Part shown: piece by piece, positions 37,285 to 48,232 of the stretch
Layout of the letters: each line of letters begins with the position of its first letter
How positions within the stretch are numbered: position 1 is the stretch's first letter
Assembly: GCF_027595985.1 (NCBI RefSeq)
Contig: NC_073313.1
Location: 216,010,066-216,074,065 of the forward strand
Reading direction: 5' to 3'
Origin: Sorex araneus
Taxonomy: Eukaryota; Chordata; Mammalia; Eulipotyphla; Soricidae
Length of the DNA: 64,000 nt
Translations under genes and position numbers: made by a program
Notes under the pieces: model-generated
Databases searched by the model: none
What the model saw: the letters and a program-made list of their open reading frames with translations, nothing else
Told to the model about the DNA's origin: nothing

Positions 37285-37910
37285 CTCTCTTTTTTTAACT
37301 GAATCATCGTGAGATAAAGTTACAAAGTTTTCTTGCTCAATGATTGAACACCCATCCCCCATCCAGAGGGTTACACACTTTCTTCCACCAGTGCACACTT
37401 CCTACCACCAGTGTCCTCAGTATACCCACCTCGCCCCCATCCCAGTCCTCACCCTGCCTCCATGTTAGGCAATTTCTTCAATACTATCTCTCTACTTTGG
37501 GGTATTATAGTTTGCTTGAGTTTTCGCACCACCATTCAAGCCTGCTTGCCAGGGGCAGATGTTAGATCATTTATTGTCCGTTGCTCATTTTTAATATCTT
37601 GGGTGCTGTGGCCACACACTCCTGGAATTTTAGATTGTAAAATTTAGATGGTTGGGTTCCAGAGACACTTCTGTAGGGCACTAATTGATTTTGGGATTCA
37701 ATTGGGTGTCTCTAAACCAGGGCTGTTAGTGCACTAAGATGTTGCCCGGAATCACATTGTGGGTGTGACAGTCAGGTCCATGAATGGAAGGAAAGTTGGG
37801 GAAGCACAGCCTGGCACCTCTGCCGCCATGTGGCATGGATATCTAGTCCTAGAATCCGAATACCTGGGCTTTGCTTGTGAAAGCTCTTGATCACTGGGAT
37901 TTCATGTGGA
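37285..37910 (-). mobile_element. L1-tailed element, minus strand
   Basis: The left end carries an L1-type tail on the minus strand ('actgaatcatcgtgag', then 'cacccatcccccatccagag'). The following 400 bp match neither the C-rich L1 UTR copies nor the GC-rich composite. It may be a different L1 3' UTR subfamily. The right boundary is approximate. Confidence 0.55.
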
Positions 37911-38251
37911 GTAGGCGGTGATTTTTATTTAGATCTATTGAAAATGTTAGGACCTCAAAAGTATTTAAAAATGTAAATAAACGTATTTGCAATGATTGTG
38001 TACATGAAATTCAATCTAATTTATTCACAGTCTCAAGAATGCAGCTACAAGCAAATTATACTAAATGTGATATATAATTAGGCTAGAGCCCCACTTTGCA
38101 CTCCCAGCTACACACATATCAAGTCGTATTTTTTTTTATAAAATCACATTTTTTAGGGACAGTAGGATACTTTCAAAGGACTGTTTTTAACATTTTATAA
38201 TTATGTTTGTTTTTTAAATTTTTAAATTTTTTTTGTATTTTGGAGCAAAGG

Positions 38252-38488
38252 CAGGAGTGGAGCAATAGCACAGTGGGTAGGGCACGTGGCCAACCTGGGT
38301 TTGATTCCTCCATCCCTCTCGGAGAGCCCAGCAAAGCTACTGAGAGTATCCTGCCTGCTTGGCAGAGCCTGGCAAGCTATCCATGGCATATTTGATATGT
38401 CCAAAACAGTAACAAGTCTCACAATGGAGACATTACTGATGCCCGCTCGAGCAAATTGATGAACGGGAGGACAGTGCTACAGTGCAGT
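38252..38488 (+). mobile_element. SOR-type SINE, long-body form
   Basis: 'gagtggagcaatagcacagt' to 'ggacagtgctacagtgcag'. About 13 bp are missing from the A-B box interval, next to 'ggccaacctgggtttgattc'. Confidence 0.85.
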
Positions 38489-38489
38489 G

Positions 38490-38660
38490 TTTTATTTTAA
38501 AGAATCATAGTGAGATATTTATAGACTTACAAATTTTCATGATTATGTTTCAATTTAATAATGTTCGAGTACCCATCCTTTCACCAGTGCCCATTGTCTA
38601 CCGCTAATGTTCCCAGTGTCCCTCCCACCACCCCCACCCCTTATAATTATATTTACTGGA
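38490..38660 (-). mobile_element. L1 3'-tail fragment
   Basis: 'aagaatcatagtgagatatt' then 'gagtacccatcctttcacca' and 'gtgcccattgtctaccgcta' are the reverse complement of the L1 end. Confidence 0.65.
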
Positions 38661-38699
38661 CTGGTTTTGGTGTTGGTGCTCTTTGGACCAGATTGCCTG

Positions 38700-38842
38700 T
38701 ACCTGCCCAGAATCTATGCTCTGTGGTCAGGGGTCCTGTTGGCCTCTGGTGAACCATATGGGTGTTGGAGATAGAATCTGGGTCAGCCAAGTGCAAAGTG
38801 AACTCCTTAATCCTCATGCTATTCTTCTGGGCCCATTCACTG
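38700..38842 (-). mobile_element. SOR-type SINE, diverged
   Basis: 'ggtgaaccatatgggtgttg' and 'tctgggcccattc' mark body and head. Confidence 0.65.
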
Positions 38843-38886
<44 letters not shown>

Positions 38887-38897
38887 TAGTATTATTT
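38843..38897. repeat. (TTA)n microsatellite
   Basis: About 55 bp of TTA repeats with minor interruptions at the right end. Confidence 0.95.
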
Positions 38898-38979
38898 TAA
38901 GGTCTTTAGTCTACTATTTATATTTTTCAGTCAAAAAAACTTAGAAAATTATGCTGTTATGTTGTTGTTATTTGTTTAT

Positions 38980-39142
38980 TTTTAAGCCATACCTGCAGTA
39001 CTCAGGGACTATTTTTCACTCTGAATAGCACTTAAGAGTGACTCCTTCCAGTGCTCAGGGGACCATGCAATGATATGGATTGAACTATAGTCAGTTGTAT
39101 TCAAGGCAAGAACCGCAACTATTATACTATCTCTCCATCCTT
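38980..39142 (-). mobile_element. SOR-type SINE, diverged
   Basis: 'aagccatacctgcagtactc' and 'attatactatctctccatcc' are the two ends; a poorly preserved old copy. Confidence 0.65.
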
Positions 39143-39204
39143 AGAAAGTGCATTTTTATGATAACTGTATCTTTGGAGGTATTAGGGCATAATAAAAGTT
39201 GGGA

Positions 39205-39375
39205 ATAAGATAGCTATGGATTATAAACTCAGCTTTACCAAAACTCAACGTTTAAGGATCCTGAAAAATTATACAATTTCCTTGAATCACCATTTCATTA
39301 ACTGGAAAATGGTATAGTACCACTCACTTTATGTAAATATTCAATGAGGGTTAAATAAAATAAAGCAGTTTTGAC
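39205..39375 (+). mobile_element. MIR-like SINE relic
   Basis: 'cagctttaccaaaactcaac', 'caatttccttgaatcaccat' and 'ttcattaactggaaaatgg' follow the MIR order, with heavy divergence. Confidence 0.5.
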
Positions 39376-40609
39376 CACATGATAGCTTTTTAATAAAATG
39401 TGAGATTCCTTCTGTTTTTATTCTAAACATGAAAGTTGATTTAAATTTTTATATAATAACTTTACATATATTTGGATTTCTCTTTTCTAATCCCTCTTTT
39501 CATAGCTAAAATATGTTAATATTTCATTTTCTTTAATCCATAGTCATTGTTTATTTAAACTAGGTATTTTATTTGTCTTTGTTTCTCATAACTATAAGGA
39601 TTTAGGTTTCTGATTATATGGTCAATTGCATTTATCCCTCTATTAACTGCTTAAAAGTTGTTAGACATCTGTTTAGTTTTGTATCATTCTTATAACCTAG
39701 GTCCTAAAACGTAGTTTATGTGATTCATAGCCAAATTTTCCATTACAGAACAGAAGTTTTAATCTCACTTTTATTCATAATCCAAAAGGAATCTTTTCTT
39801 ATCATCACAAATACCTGGTAGTGTATGGCCTACGCATCTTTGAGAGGTTTCAATCTTTGAAGTTTTTGCCAAGTACTAAGTAGACTGACAGGTTATAAGT
39901 TTCCACTAATAGATGTTCCCAGTGGACCAAATACATATTTTATATGTGTATTATAAATTTATTAATTTAGAGGGAATATAATGATTTTAATAATCCTATG
40001 GAAAATTCCATTTCTTGGCATGTATATGTGTATATCAAAATATATTTGTACATGCAATACATAAAATCAAGATATGCTATATATTTTTGGAATCAATAAT
40101 TTATATTTTGTGGTCAATATAATTAAGAGAGTGTTAGTCTTGTTTTGTTTTTTATTTCTAATTTACTATACAGCTGAGCATAAGCTAAACATATACTAAG
40201 AGTAATAGTTTTTAGGCATTCATTTTCTCACACATTGAAGTGGAGTGATGTGTCTGTTTTTTGACAAGAGGACACTAGTGTATAGTCAAAGTTAAGCATT
40301 ATTAGGGAACTAGCTAGGTTTAGATGCTAGGTAAGTATGAGAAAGACACGAGAATTTTGTTTAAGAAAGTAGATTTGAGGTATGACCAGCATCAGATAAG
40401 GGAGAATGCAAAAATCTTTGAGTATACCTAAAATCAGGTGTAAAATATTTATGAACACACCATGCTCATAAATATGTATGTATGTGTGATTGAATGCATG
40501 TGGTACATATAGAATAAATGGAGTGGATATGAAGAAAAACTTCTTATTTGTCAATTATATCTCAATATAACTTTGTGGGAAAGGCAGCTGAAAAAAATCT
40601 ATAAAAAGC
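39376..40609. other. Single-copy A+T-rich intronic DNA
   Basis: No repeat family or exon was recognised. Confidence 0.45.
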
Positions 40610-40618
40610 TGAGGATGT

Positions 40619-40798
40619 GGGGCTGGAGCAATAGCACAGCGGGCAGGGCATTTGTCTTGCACGAGGCTGACCCAGGTTCGATTCCCAGCATCCCATATAG
40701 TCCCCTGAGCACTGCCAGGAGTAATTCCTGAGTGCAGAGCCAGGAGTAAGCCCTGTGCATCGCCAGGTGACCCAAAAAGCAAAAAAAAAAAAAAAAAA
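40619..40798 (+). mobile_element. SOR-type SINE, young short-body copy with 9-bp target duplication
   Basis: A near-consensus element with an intact B box and an 18-A tail. 'tgaggatgt' at 40610-40618 and 40799-40807 gives exact edges. This is one of the best reference copies of the short form in the window. Confidence 0.93.
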
Positions 40799-41131
40799 TG
40801 AGGATGTCATTAGAGGTCCCAAAAGCCTAAGGAAGACTCCTACATGGAAATTACTTTACCCTTCTTTGAAGCACTATTTGCTGAATATTCTGATTATCTC
40901 TGGGGGAAACGTTTGTATAAAAAAAACCTAAGGAGAACTAATTCCTGCAAAGTAAGTAAACTATTGTAGAATTTCTTTAAGTAAATCCTAAGTTTTGTTG
41001 AAGAATTCTGGAATGTTTGACTGATATTTATGTTTTAGCTATTTAAACACTTCCACTTATTCAATTGTATTAATGAAACAATACCATCAGAATTTTTTCA
41101 ATTTCTTAATTTTTTATACTACCAAGTTTAT

Positions 41132-41344
41132 ACTACTTCCTTCCTTCCTTCCCCCCTCAGTCCTTTCCTCCCTCCCTCCTTCACTCCCTCCCTTCCTTCC
41201 TTCGGCAATGTTCAAGGCTTACTCCTGGATTTGTGCTCAGGGATCATTTCTGGTGGTGCTTAGGGAACCATGTGTGTTGTTAAGGATTAGACTAGGGTTC
41301 ACTGCTTGCAGACCCCTGCCTACTGTGCTATCTCTCTGGCCCCC
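41132..41344 (-). mobile_element. SOR-type SINE with pyrimidine-rich tail microsatellite
   Basis: The SINE proper starts near 41205 ('ggcaatgttcaaggcttact') and ends 'tgctatctctctggccccc'. Its tail side is an imperfect (CCTT)n tract at 41132-41204, a small version of the tract at 27555. Confidence 0.75.
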
Positions 41345-43049
41345 ATAGCAATTTATTCTCCTCAGTGTTTTTTTCCCATATGATTTTAGTTTTTAACCTA
41401 GGTGAAAAACTTGCAATTTTAGAATGAGAAAGCAGAAGTTTTTATATCTCTCATTAATCTCTCAGTTAATCAAATAAGTATAAAGTTTTGAGAAGTAATT
41501 TTGCGTGCTGATAACTTTTACAGCCATTCTAAATAAATTGATGCAGTTTTACTTGCATACTAGAATGCTGATATTAAAGATTATAAGACAATTGAAACAA
41601 AATTTCTTAAACTTAAATCACATTCACGGTATAGTTAAAGGCATTAAACACAGACTACATCTTCCAGTTATTTGAAGACACAGAGATGATGACCACAAAC
41701 ACTATTCATCTAGTACACAAATTCTAGTGGAAGCTAGTGGGTAAGGAATCACTAGTTGCCAATTTTTGTCTCTAATACATTAATAATCAAGATGTTTAAG
41801 AAATCAGTTCTTTGAAAATATGAACATGTTGAAACTGGTTAAAATTACTTTAAGTAAGTCTTATGTTTTTTTTAAGTTATTAGAAACATAGCTTCAGATT
41901 AGAGAGAGAGCTTACTTTAATGGAAGGAAGGTTAAAAGAACTACAATATATTATGTGTATTTAAATTAACATCATCATGATATTTGACTTGGTAAATTGC
42001 CTTAATATATTTCTAAATATTTATGCTGTAAATCTTGATAGAAAAAATTAAGGTATGTAGGCTATATGTTCTAACTTCTACCTAATTACGTAGAATTAGA
42101 GAAAAGGAAAGATATCCCTTGGAAAATATTAGATATTTCATGAATTCTGCATTAGAGAATTAAACAAGAAGAAAAATTTACAACCTGTAGCTTTCAGTTT
42201 TTTTTTCCTCAGAGAAATACACAAGGTTCTATTTGATTATAAGGCAACTAAAGGTCAAAGCACAAGTTTAAAGAAAACTGAAGTATAATAAGTAGACCTA
42301 ATGAGAAACCTCTGTTCCTGAACACAGTTTACTATCTTTTTCTCAGAAGTCTGGGGAAAAACTATAGTTCTTCCCAATATGTAGATTTTTCTATTCTTGG
42401 ATGCCTTTTTATTTCTGTCACATCAACCCATCCTCTCTGGAATCCTTATCCTCTTCCTCCCTTCAGTCTTATAAAATGAACAAGGAGGAGCCTATATCTT
42501 AATAAGAAAACTTGTGTCTTAACCTTTACCACTTTTTCTAGATTCTGCTTGATTTCTCACAGGCTTTATGACTCAAATCTTCAAAGGTTAGTCCACCCTT
42601 GCATTTACATTTTCATTAGTCACTCAGCCCACTCAATTTGGCTTTTACTAACTCTCCTCCCTCTAAGTTAATTTTCTAAGCTTTCCTCTGTGCTTATCTT
42701 TCTTGATCTCTTAGCGTTTGTTTTTTGATGATCAACAAAACTTGTCTGATGTTAACAATTCCCATCTTAAAACTTTCTCTACCTTTGGCTTTTATAATTT
42801 CATGCCCTACTCTCCTTTCACTGAAGGGTGATTTCTCTTTTTCAGTTTCATTGATTGAAATGGTGACCCCTGCTCCTGCTACTCTCAGTAAGTGGGGGTA
42901 GCTTTCCCAGGCTCATATATTTAGTCTTTATTCTGCAGTGGAATTAGCATCACAAACTGCTTAGCAGCCAGCCCTCTACACAGGCCATCCACTGTATGTT
43001 GATTCTCTTTAGTCTTTAATAATTTAAATACCAATTACTATTTTTAATA
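41345..43049. other. Intronic DNA, mostly single-copy
   Basis: About 42400-42720 is pyrimidine-rich with phrases such as 'ctcaatttggcttttactaa' that may be an old LINE relic; I cannot place it. No exon was found. Confidence 0.4.
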
Positions 43050-43469
43050 TTATAACACAAGCAATTAGGGCATTAATAATTTAAAAACAGAAATGAAATA
43101 TAGTAATGAAGTTAAAAATGCAATTACTGATATAATAGGAGAGAAAAACTAGAGATAATTAGGAGTAGTGCAAAGGTTTAAACCTAGGAAAAAATAGGGA
43201 ACAATGATAATTGAATATAAGGACTATTGGTCTTATCCCACTTGCATGCAATCTGTTTCTCTTCCATCTTTGGTACCATATGGTTCCCCAAACACTACTT
43301 GGGATGGCCTTGAAATGTCACTGAAAATGGCCACTGAGTAATTCCTCCTCAAAGAAACTAAATCAATTATTAATAACCTTTCAAAGCAGAAAGCATTGGA
43401 CCTTAATGGGTTCATTGCTAATTCTATCAAACAGTAAATGAATGAATATTTTTCTACATTCCCTTTTAA

Positions 43470-43965
43470 AAATACTTATTAAATCACTATATTACAAAGT
43501 TGCTCATAATAGAGTTTCAGTCATACAATGTTCTACTACTCATCCCTTCACCAGTGTTCATTTCTTCCACCAATGTCCTCAGCTACTATCCCACACCCAG
43601 CCTGTCTGTATGGCAGACACTTTTCATTTTTGCCTTTTAGGCACTGTGGTTTGCAATACTGTTATTAAGAGGGTATCAAGCCTATTACTTGGTCTCCTTT
43701 CAGTTACCCAATTCTAGTCCAGAGTGATCACTTCCCACTATCCTTGTCATAGTGGTCCCTTGTCTAACTCAAACCCCCTCTTCACATTGTGGCAAGATTT
43801 CTACTAAGAACTCACCTTCATTTCCATTATCTTGCATATTATTCTCCTGTGTTTCTTTATATCTTGCAAGTAAATGTGATTGTTCTATGTCTGTTCATCT
43901 TCCTCTGACTCATTTTACTCATCATCTACATTCTTATATATAAAACAGAATGAGGGCAACTCAAT
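43470..43965 (-). mobile_element. L1 3' end inserted in the older L1
   Basis: 'actactcatcccttcaccag' and 'ggcactgtggtttgcaatac' match the C-rich 3' UTR form also seen at 14520-14760, in the opposite orientation to its host. Confidence 0.65.
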
Positions 43966-44712
43966 GTATGAGACAGGAAAACATTACTTTTTGTTGAAAT
44001 ACAAAACAAGAAAAATTCAGACTATGCCTTTTCATAAGCATATAAAAATTACCAACAAGATATACTTCATAAATTTTAAGTACACCAATTTTTGGAAACA
44101 TTTCAAATTAAATGATGTATAAAAAAAGAGTTGTACGCAAAAATTTAGTTGGATTCATTTGAGGTTTGCAGGCTAGTCCAAAATTCAAAAATCAGTCTAA
44201 CTTAATGAAAAATATTATAATAGCAGATTAAAAAAGAAAAATTGTATTATCCTATCAATATGTAACAGAATAAAACAACTATTTATGATTTAAAAGCTCT
44301 CTATATAAAGGAAAACATTCTAGCTTTGAAAAATAACCTAAAATATAAGCACCTTTATTAACATTGTAATTAATAGGTAAACTCAAGTCTTATGTACTAA
44401 ATAGAGTACAATACCAAGATTTCCCCTGTTACCACTTCTTTCATCACTTAGTGAACTTTCTTATTGATACAAAAGAAAAATGTGTGCATGTTGAAAAAAA
44501 AATTTAAAAAGTCTTTGTTGACATATAACATAACCTGTATTGAAAATCAGAAAGAACTGACAAAGTATTTTTTGGAACTAATTATTTATAGTAAGATTAT
44601 ATAATAATTTATGAACATAAATCAATTACTTCCTTATAAATCAATTGCTTCCTTATACACCAGCAATTAATAAGAGAGTTTGAAATTTAATAATATGCCA
44701 TTCACATTAGCA

Positions 44713-44953
44713 CTGTAGCACTGTTGTCCCGTTGTTCATCGATTTGCTCAAACGGGCACCAGTAACGTCTCCTTTGTGAGACTTGTTGTTACTGTTTTTG
44801 GTATATCGTATACAGCACGGGTAGCTTGCCAGGCTCTGCCGTGTGGGCGGGATACTCTTGGGAGCTTGATGGGCTCTCTGAGAGGGACGGAGGAATCGAA
44901 CCCGGGTTGGCCGCATGCAAGGCAAATCTCTTACCTGCTGTGCTATCACTTCG
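44713..44953 (-). mobile_element. SOR-type SINE, long-body form, with 12-bp target duplication
   Basis: Near-consensus body. 'ttcacattagca' at 44701-44712 and 44954-44965 is the duplicated target, which lies in the L1 sequence 'ccattcacattagcagc'. Confidence 0.93.
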
Positions 44954-45269
44954 TTCACATTAGCAGCAAACAATTGAAATAGTTACAAATATAGCTGAAT
45001 GTCCAAAAAATCAATAAAAGAGAAACTATAAACTCTTATGAACAAAATTAAAGAAGTAAATGAAAAGAATTTGTTAAACATAGGAAAATCAAGTTTTGTC
45101 AAAATTTTGTCAGTTCTTTCTGAACTCATCTATAGATTCAGTTAAATCACAATTAAAATCCCAGAAAGTTATCAATAAATTGACTAGTGCATGTGAATAA
45201 GCAGAGGACTCAGATATTGAAACTAAACAGGATATTAGAACCAATCAGTGTTTGAGGACTTTAATACTG

Positions 45270-46013
45270 ACTATAAGGCTGCCCCAGGCACCGTGTAATT
45301 CCATCAACGGCCAAGATCCAAAGACTATAAAACACTGCTCCCGGAAGAGAGCAAAGCAGTCTCTTGCTCCTGCTCCTGGTTGTCTTCACCGAGGTTCCTC
45401 GGAGTGGGGTGGGTTGAATTTCCCTCCCTGCCCCAAGCAGAGCCCCGGCAGCTGAAGACCTCCAGAACCCAGCCACAGCCATGCTCAAGGCCCCTCTCCA
45501 CATGTTCGGACAAGCCTCATGCATGAAGGAACCAGCAGAGGAATCCAGGTGTGCAGGACACGGGGCTGAGATCTCCATGCCTCTCAGAGGGGGACTAGGC
45601 CTCTCCACTCACACCCCCCAATTTTCCAGTAGCTTGGCAGCCACACCCACAAACTGCCCCCAGTGCCATGTAATCCCATCAACAGCTAAGATCCAGAGAC
45701 TATAAAACAATGCTCTCGAAGGCTACCTCTTATAGCCTAGTTCTCCCTATCAGAGAACCTAGCAAGATACCGAGAGCATCCTGCCCACAAGGCAGAGCCT
45801 GGCAAGCTCTCTGTGCTGTATTCGATATGCCAAATACAATAACAATGATAGGTTTCATTCTCCTTACCCTGAAAGAACCTCCAATGCGACACCACTGGGA
45901 AGAACGAGTAAAGAGAGGCTGCTAAAATCTCAGGGCTAGGACAAATGGAGACATTACGGGTGTCCGCTCGAGAAAATTGATAATCAACGGGATGACAGTG
46001 ATACAGTGATATA
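45270..46013 (+). mobile_element. Composite SINE family member, longest copy, TATA-headed
   Basis: The head holds two direct copies of a 58-bp segment ('caacggccaagatccaaaga', then 'ctataaaacactgc'), at 45290-45345 and 45664-45721. Between them lies a segment shared with 36720-36930. From 45732 ('tatagcctagttctccctat') it follows the body of the long SOR form, with an extra 'ccctgaaagaacctccaatg' / 'gtaaagagaggctgctaaaa' module, ending 'gatgacagtgatacagtgat'. No protein is supported. The TATAAAAC motif in both head copies could be a polymerase II promoter relic, which is an inference. Confidence 0.75.
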
Positions 46014-46062
46014 AGGCTATAGTACACAAGACTGTGGTACTAACATGTAATAAAAACAACTA

Positions 46063-46162
46063 ATGGGCAAGAAAGTCCAGTGGGATGGAGAGTATAATTA
46101 GCATTCAGAAAGCCTGGGTTAAATCTTTGACATCATATATCTCTGAGCACAGCAAGCAGTGA
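46063..46162 (+). mobile_element. Degenerate SOR-type SINE
   Basis: 'agtccagtgggatggagagt' and 'gaaagcctgggttaaatctt' show a worn head and B box; the tail is lost. Confidence 0.5.
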
Positions 46163-46198
46163 CAGAAGAAGTGATCAGTCTAGGTTGTTCACAGGAAA

Positions 46199-46280
46199 AC
46201 ATTTGTGGTGCCAGGAATCAAACCTGGGTCAGTTGCATGCAAGGCAATCACCTTACCCACTGTACTATCTCTCTGGCCAC
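46199..46280 (-). mobile_element. SOR-type SINE head fragment
   Basis: 'ggaatcaaacctgggtcagt' and 'tgtactatctctctggcca' are the reverse-complemented head, forming an inverted pair with the preceding copy. Confidence 0.65.
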
Positions 46281-47610
46281 ATATCTTTTATACATGAAAT
46301 AACTAAAATAGATCGCTAAGTGCAAATGTGCAGCTATAAAACAAGAGTAATAATATCTAAGAGAAACCCTAAATGATCTTGCATATGGGAATGGCTCTCA
46401 GATAAAGTATCAAAAGAATAATTTCTGAGATAGAAATTCTAAGGTGGGCTGAATTAAAATAAAAATATATACCCCGAGAAAGACAATGTCAAGAAAATTT
46501 TAAGTCAAACTCAATGGAAAAATATTTGTAAAAGATACATTAGATAAATAATTGTTATCCAAAATATAGAAAGATATTTTCTATATCTAAACTCAACAAT
46601 AAGAAAACAAACTAAAACTCCAATTACCCAAATAAAATTGCCCCAAGACCTTAGCATACCCTTCACTAAATAAAATATAGACGACAGATATGCATAAAAT
46701 TTTCCACATATGATGTCAAAATAAATGAGATACTACTACATAGTTATCAGACAAAATCTGAAACACTGATATTTCCAAGTTTGATAAGGAGACAGGAAAA
46801 AAAAGAGTTCAGGAAAAAAAAGGAACTCTTATTTGAAGCTGATGAGGATTCAAAATGTGACAGCTACTTTAGAAAGAAATGTTTTTCTTTGCTACAAAAC
46901 TAAACATGCTTTTACCATACGCCTAGCAATCATGTTCCTTGGCATTTACCCAATGGAGTTAGAAGTTATCATCACATAAAATCATGCACACAAATATTTA
47001 TAGTGATGTCATGTGTAATTACTAAAGCATGATAGCAACCAAACATCCCTTCAGTGGATGAATGTATTAAAAAAAAAGCGTTATATCCATACAATGAAAT
47101 ATTAACCATCACTCAAAAAATAACTCTCAGGTTGTCAAAAAATATCAAGGACAGTTTTATGCAAAATAATAAGTGAAAGAAGTCAATCTGAAAAAGGTTA
47201 TGTACTAGTTAATCCAACTAGATGATAGTCTGGAAAAGGCAAAACTATAGAAACAATAAAAATATCATTGGTTACCAGTTGTGGAGTGGGATATATATTT
47301 AAGAAAGCAGAACATAGAAATTTTCTAGGCAGTGAAAATATTCTGGGTGTTATTATATAATGATGGATGGACACATATTGTTATATTCTTTACCAAGTTC
47401 ATAGAATTTACAAAACTAACTCTGGATTATAGTGATTATGTCAGTGTAGGTTAATCCCTAGTAGAGAAAAATATACTTTATCAACTCATGATGTTTGTTA
47501 ATGTGTCAAGCTATGCATATATACAAGGACACAAGGTATATGGGAAATCTTTGTATCTACTTCTGAATATTATTCTAAGTCAAAATTGCTTTAAAAATAA
47601 AGTCTTGTAA

Positions 47611-48232
47611 AAATAGAATACAGAAATTGAGTCCAATAATAAGTTGGCAAGCTTATTGGAAAATGTTGGAAATTTTATTACTCTTTCCTCGGGAAGTCCC
47701 TATATCAGTCTTAAGTTTGAGATTAATTTTTGAATTGGTGTACAGCCAATCGATCCCATTCACATTTAAACTTGTGTTCATAGTGATGCAATAACCAATA
47801 TATTATAGTAGATAGCATATAAACTGTTTTCCTGAATTGTTCATAGTTTAGCCAAACCTCAAATGGGCATATACCCCTTTCAACTTAATGAATCCAATCT
47901 GATGAGGACATAATATATTGGATACTACACTTGATCTTAGTCAAAAGACCAAGAATTGAGAGAGGTGATAACATTTTGGATTCTTCAGAGCTGAACATCA
48001 AACTGTTGCCTTTATTACCAGAAAGTCTCAGAGTTAACTTCATCATTAAGTTATTTTTAATGGTAATTTCTCAGTGAGACCTATTTAAATTTGCAAACCC
48101 ATTGCTCAGCTCTTTTCCATAATTTTTATCATCTAACATGTAATACAATTTAATTACTGTTTTCATTATTTTGCCTCTAATAAGGTGTGGGGAGGTATTT
48201 CAATTAAATTTAGCAAAAACCAATTCTTGCTA
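47611..48232. other. Intronic DNA holding a U2 pseudogene and the next element's target site
   Basis: Apart from the U2 fragment at 47895-47958 and the duplicated target 'caattcttgcta' at 48221-48232, nothing was recognised. Confidence 0.45.
47895..47958 (-). pseudogene. U2 spliceosomal RNA pseudogene fragment
   Basis: On the minus strand the 5' end reads 'tcttggtcttttgactaag' then 'atcaagtgtagtatc', matching the start of U2 snRNA. It includes the GUAGUA branch-site-pairing segment. After 'gtatc' about 15 nt of U2 are missing, and sequence like 'aatatattatgtcctc' resumes before similarity fades. U2 is about 190 nt long, so this is a short, mutated retropseudogene without function. Confidence 0.75.

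Larger units (their letters stand above)
43050..47610 (+). mobile_element. Old L1 LINE (ORF2 and 3' UTR), host of several nested insertions
   Basis: Collinear pieces of L1 ORF2 appear in order. 'gcattggaccttaatgggtt' (43394) corresponds to the conserved GPDG region. 'aattcaaaaatcagtctaac' (44183) and 'caattgcttccttatacacc' (44642) follow. 'attgttatccaaaatataga' (46551) and 'ttccttggcatttacccaat' (46936) follow, and a 3' UTR ends near 47610. The pieces are separated by younger elements at 43470, 44713, 45270 and 46063. Frames are destroyed, and the divergence suggests an old L1M-like copy. The left edge is approximate. Confidence 0.75.
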
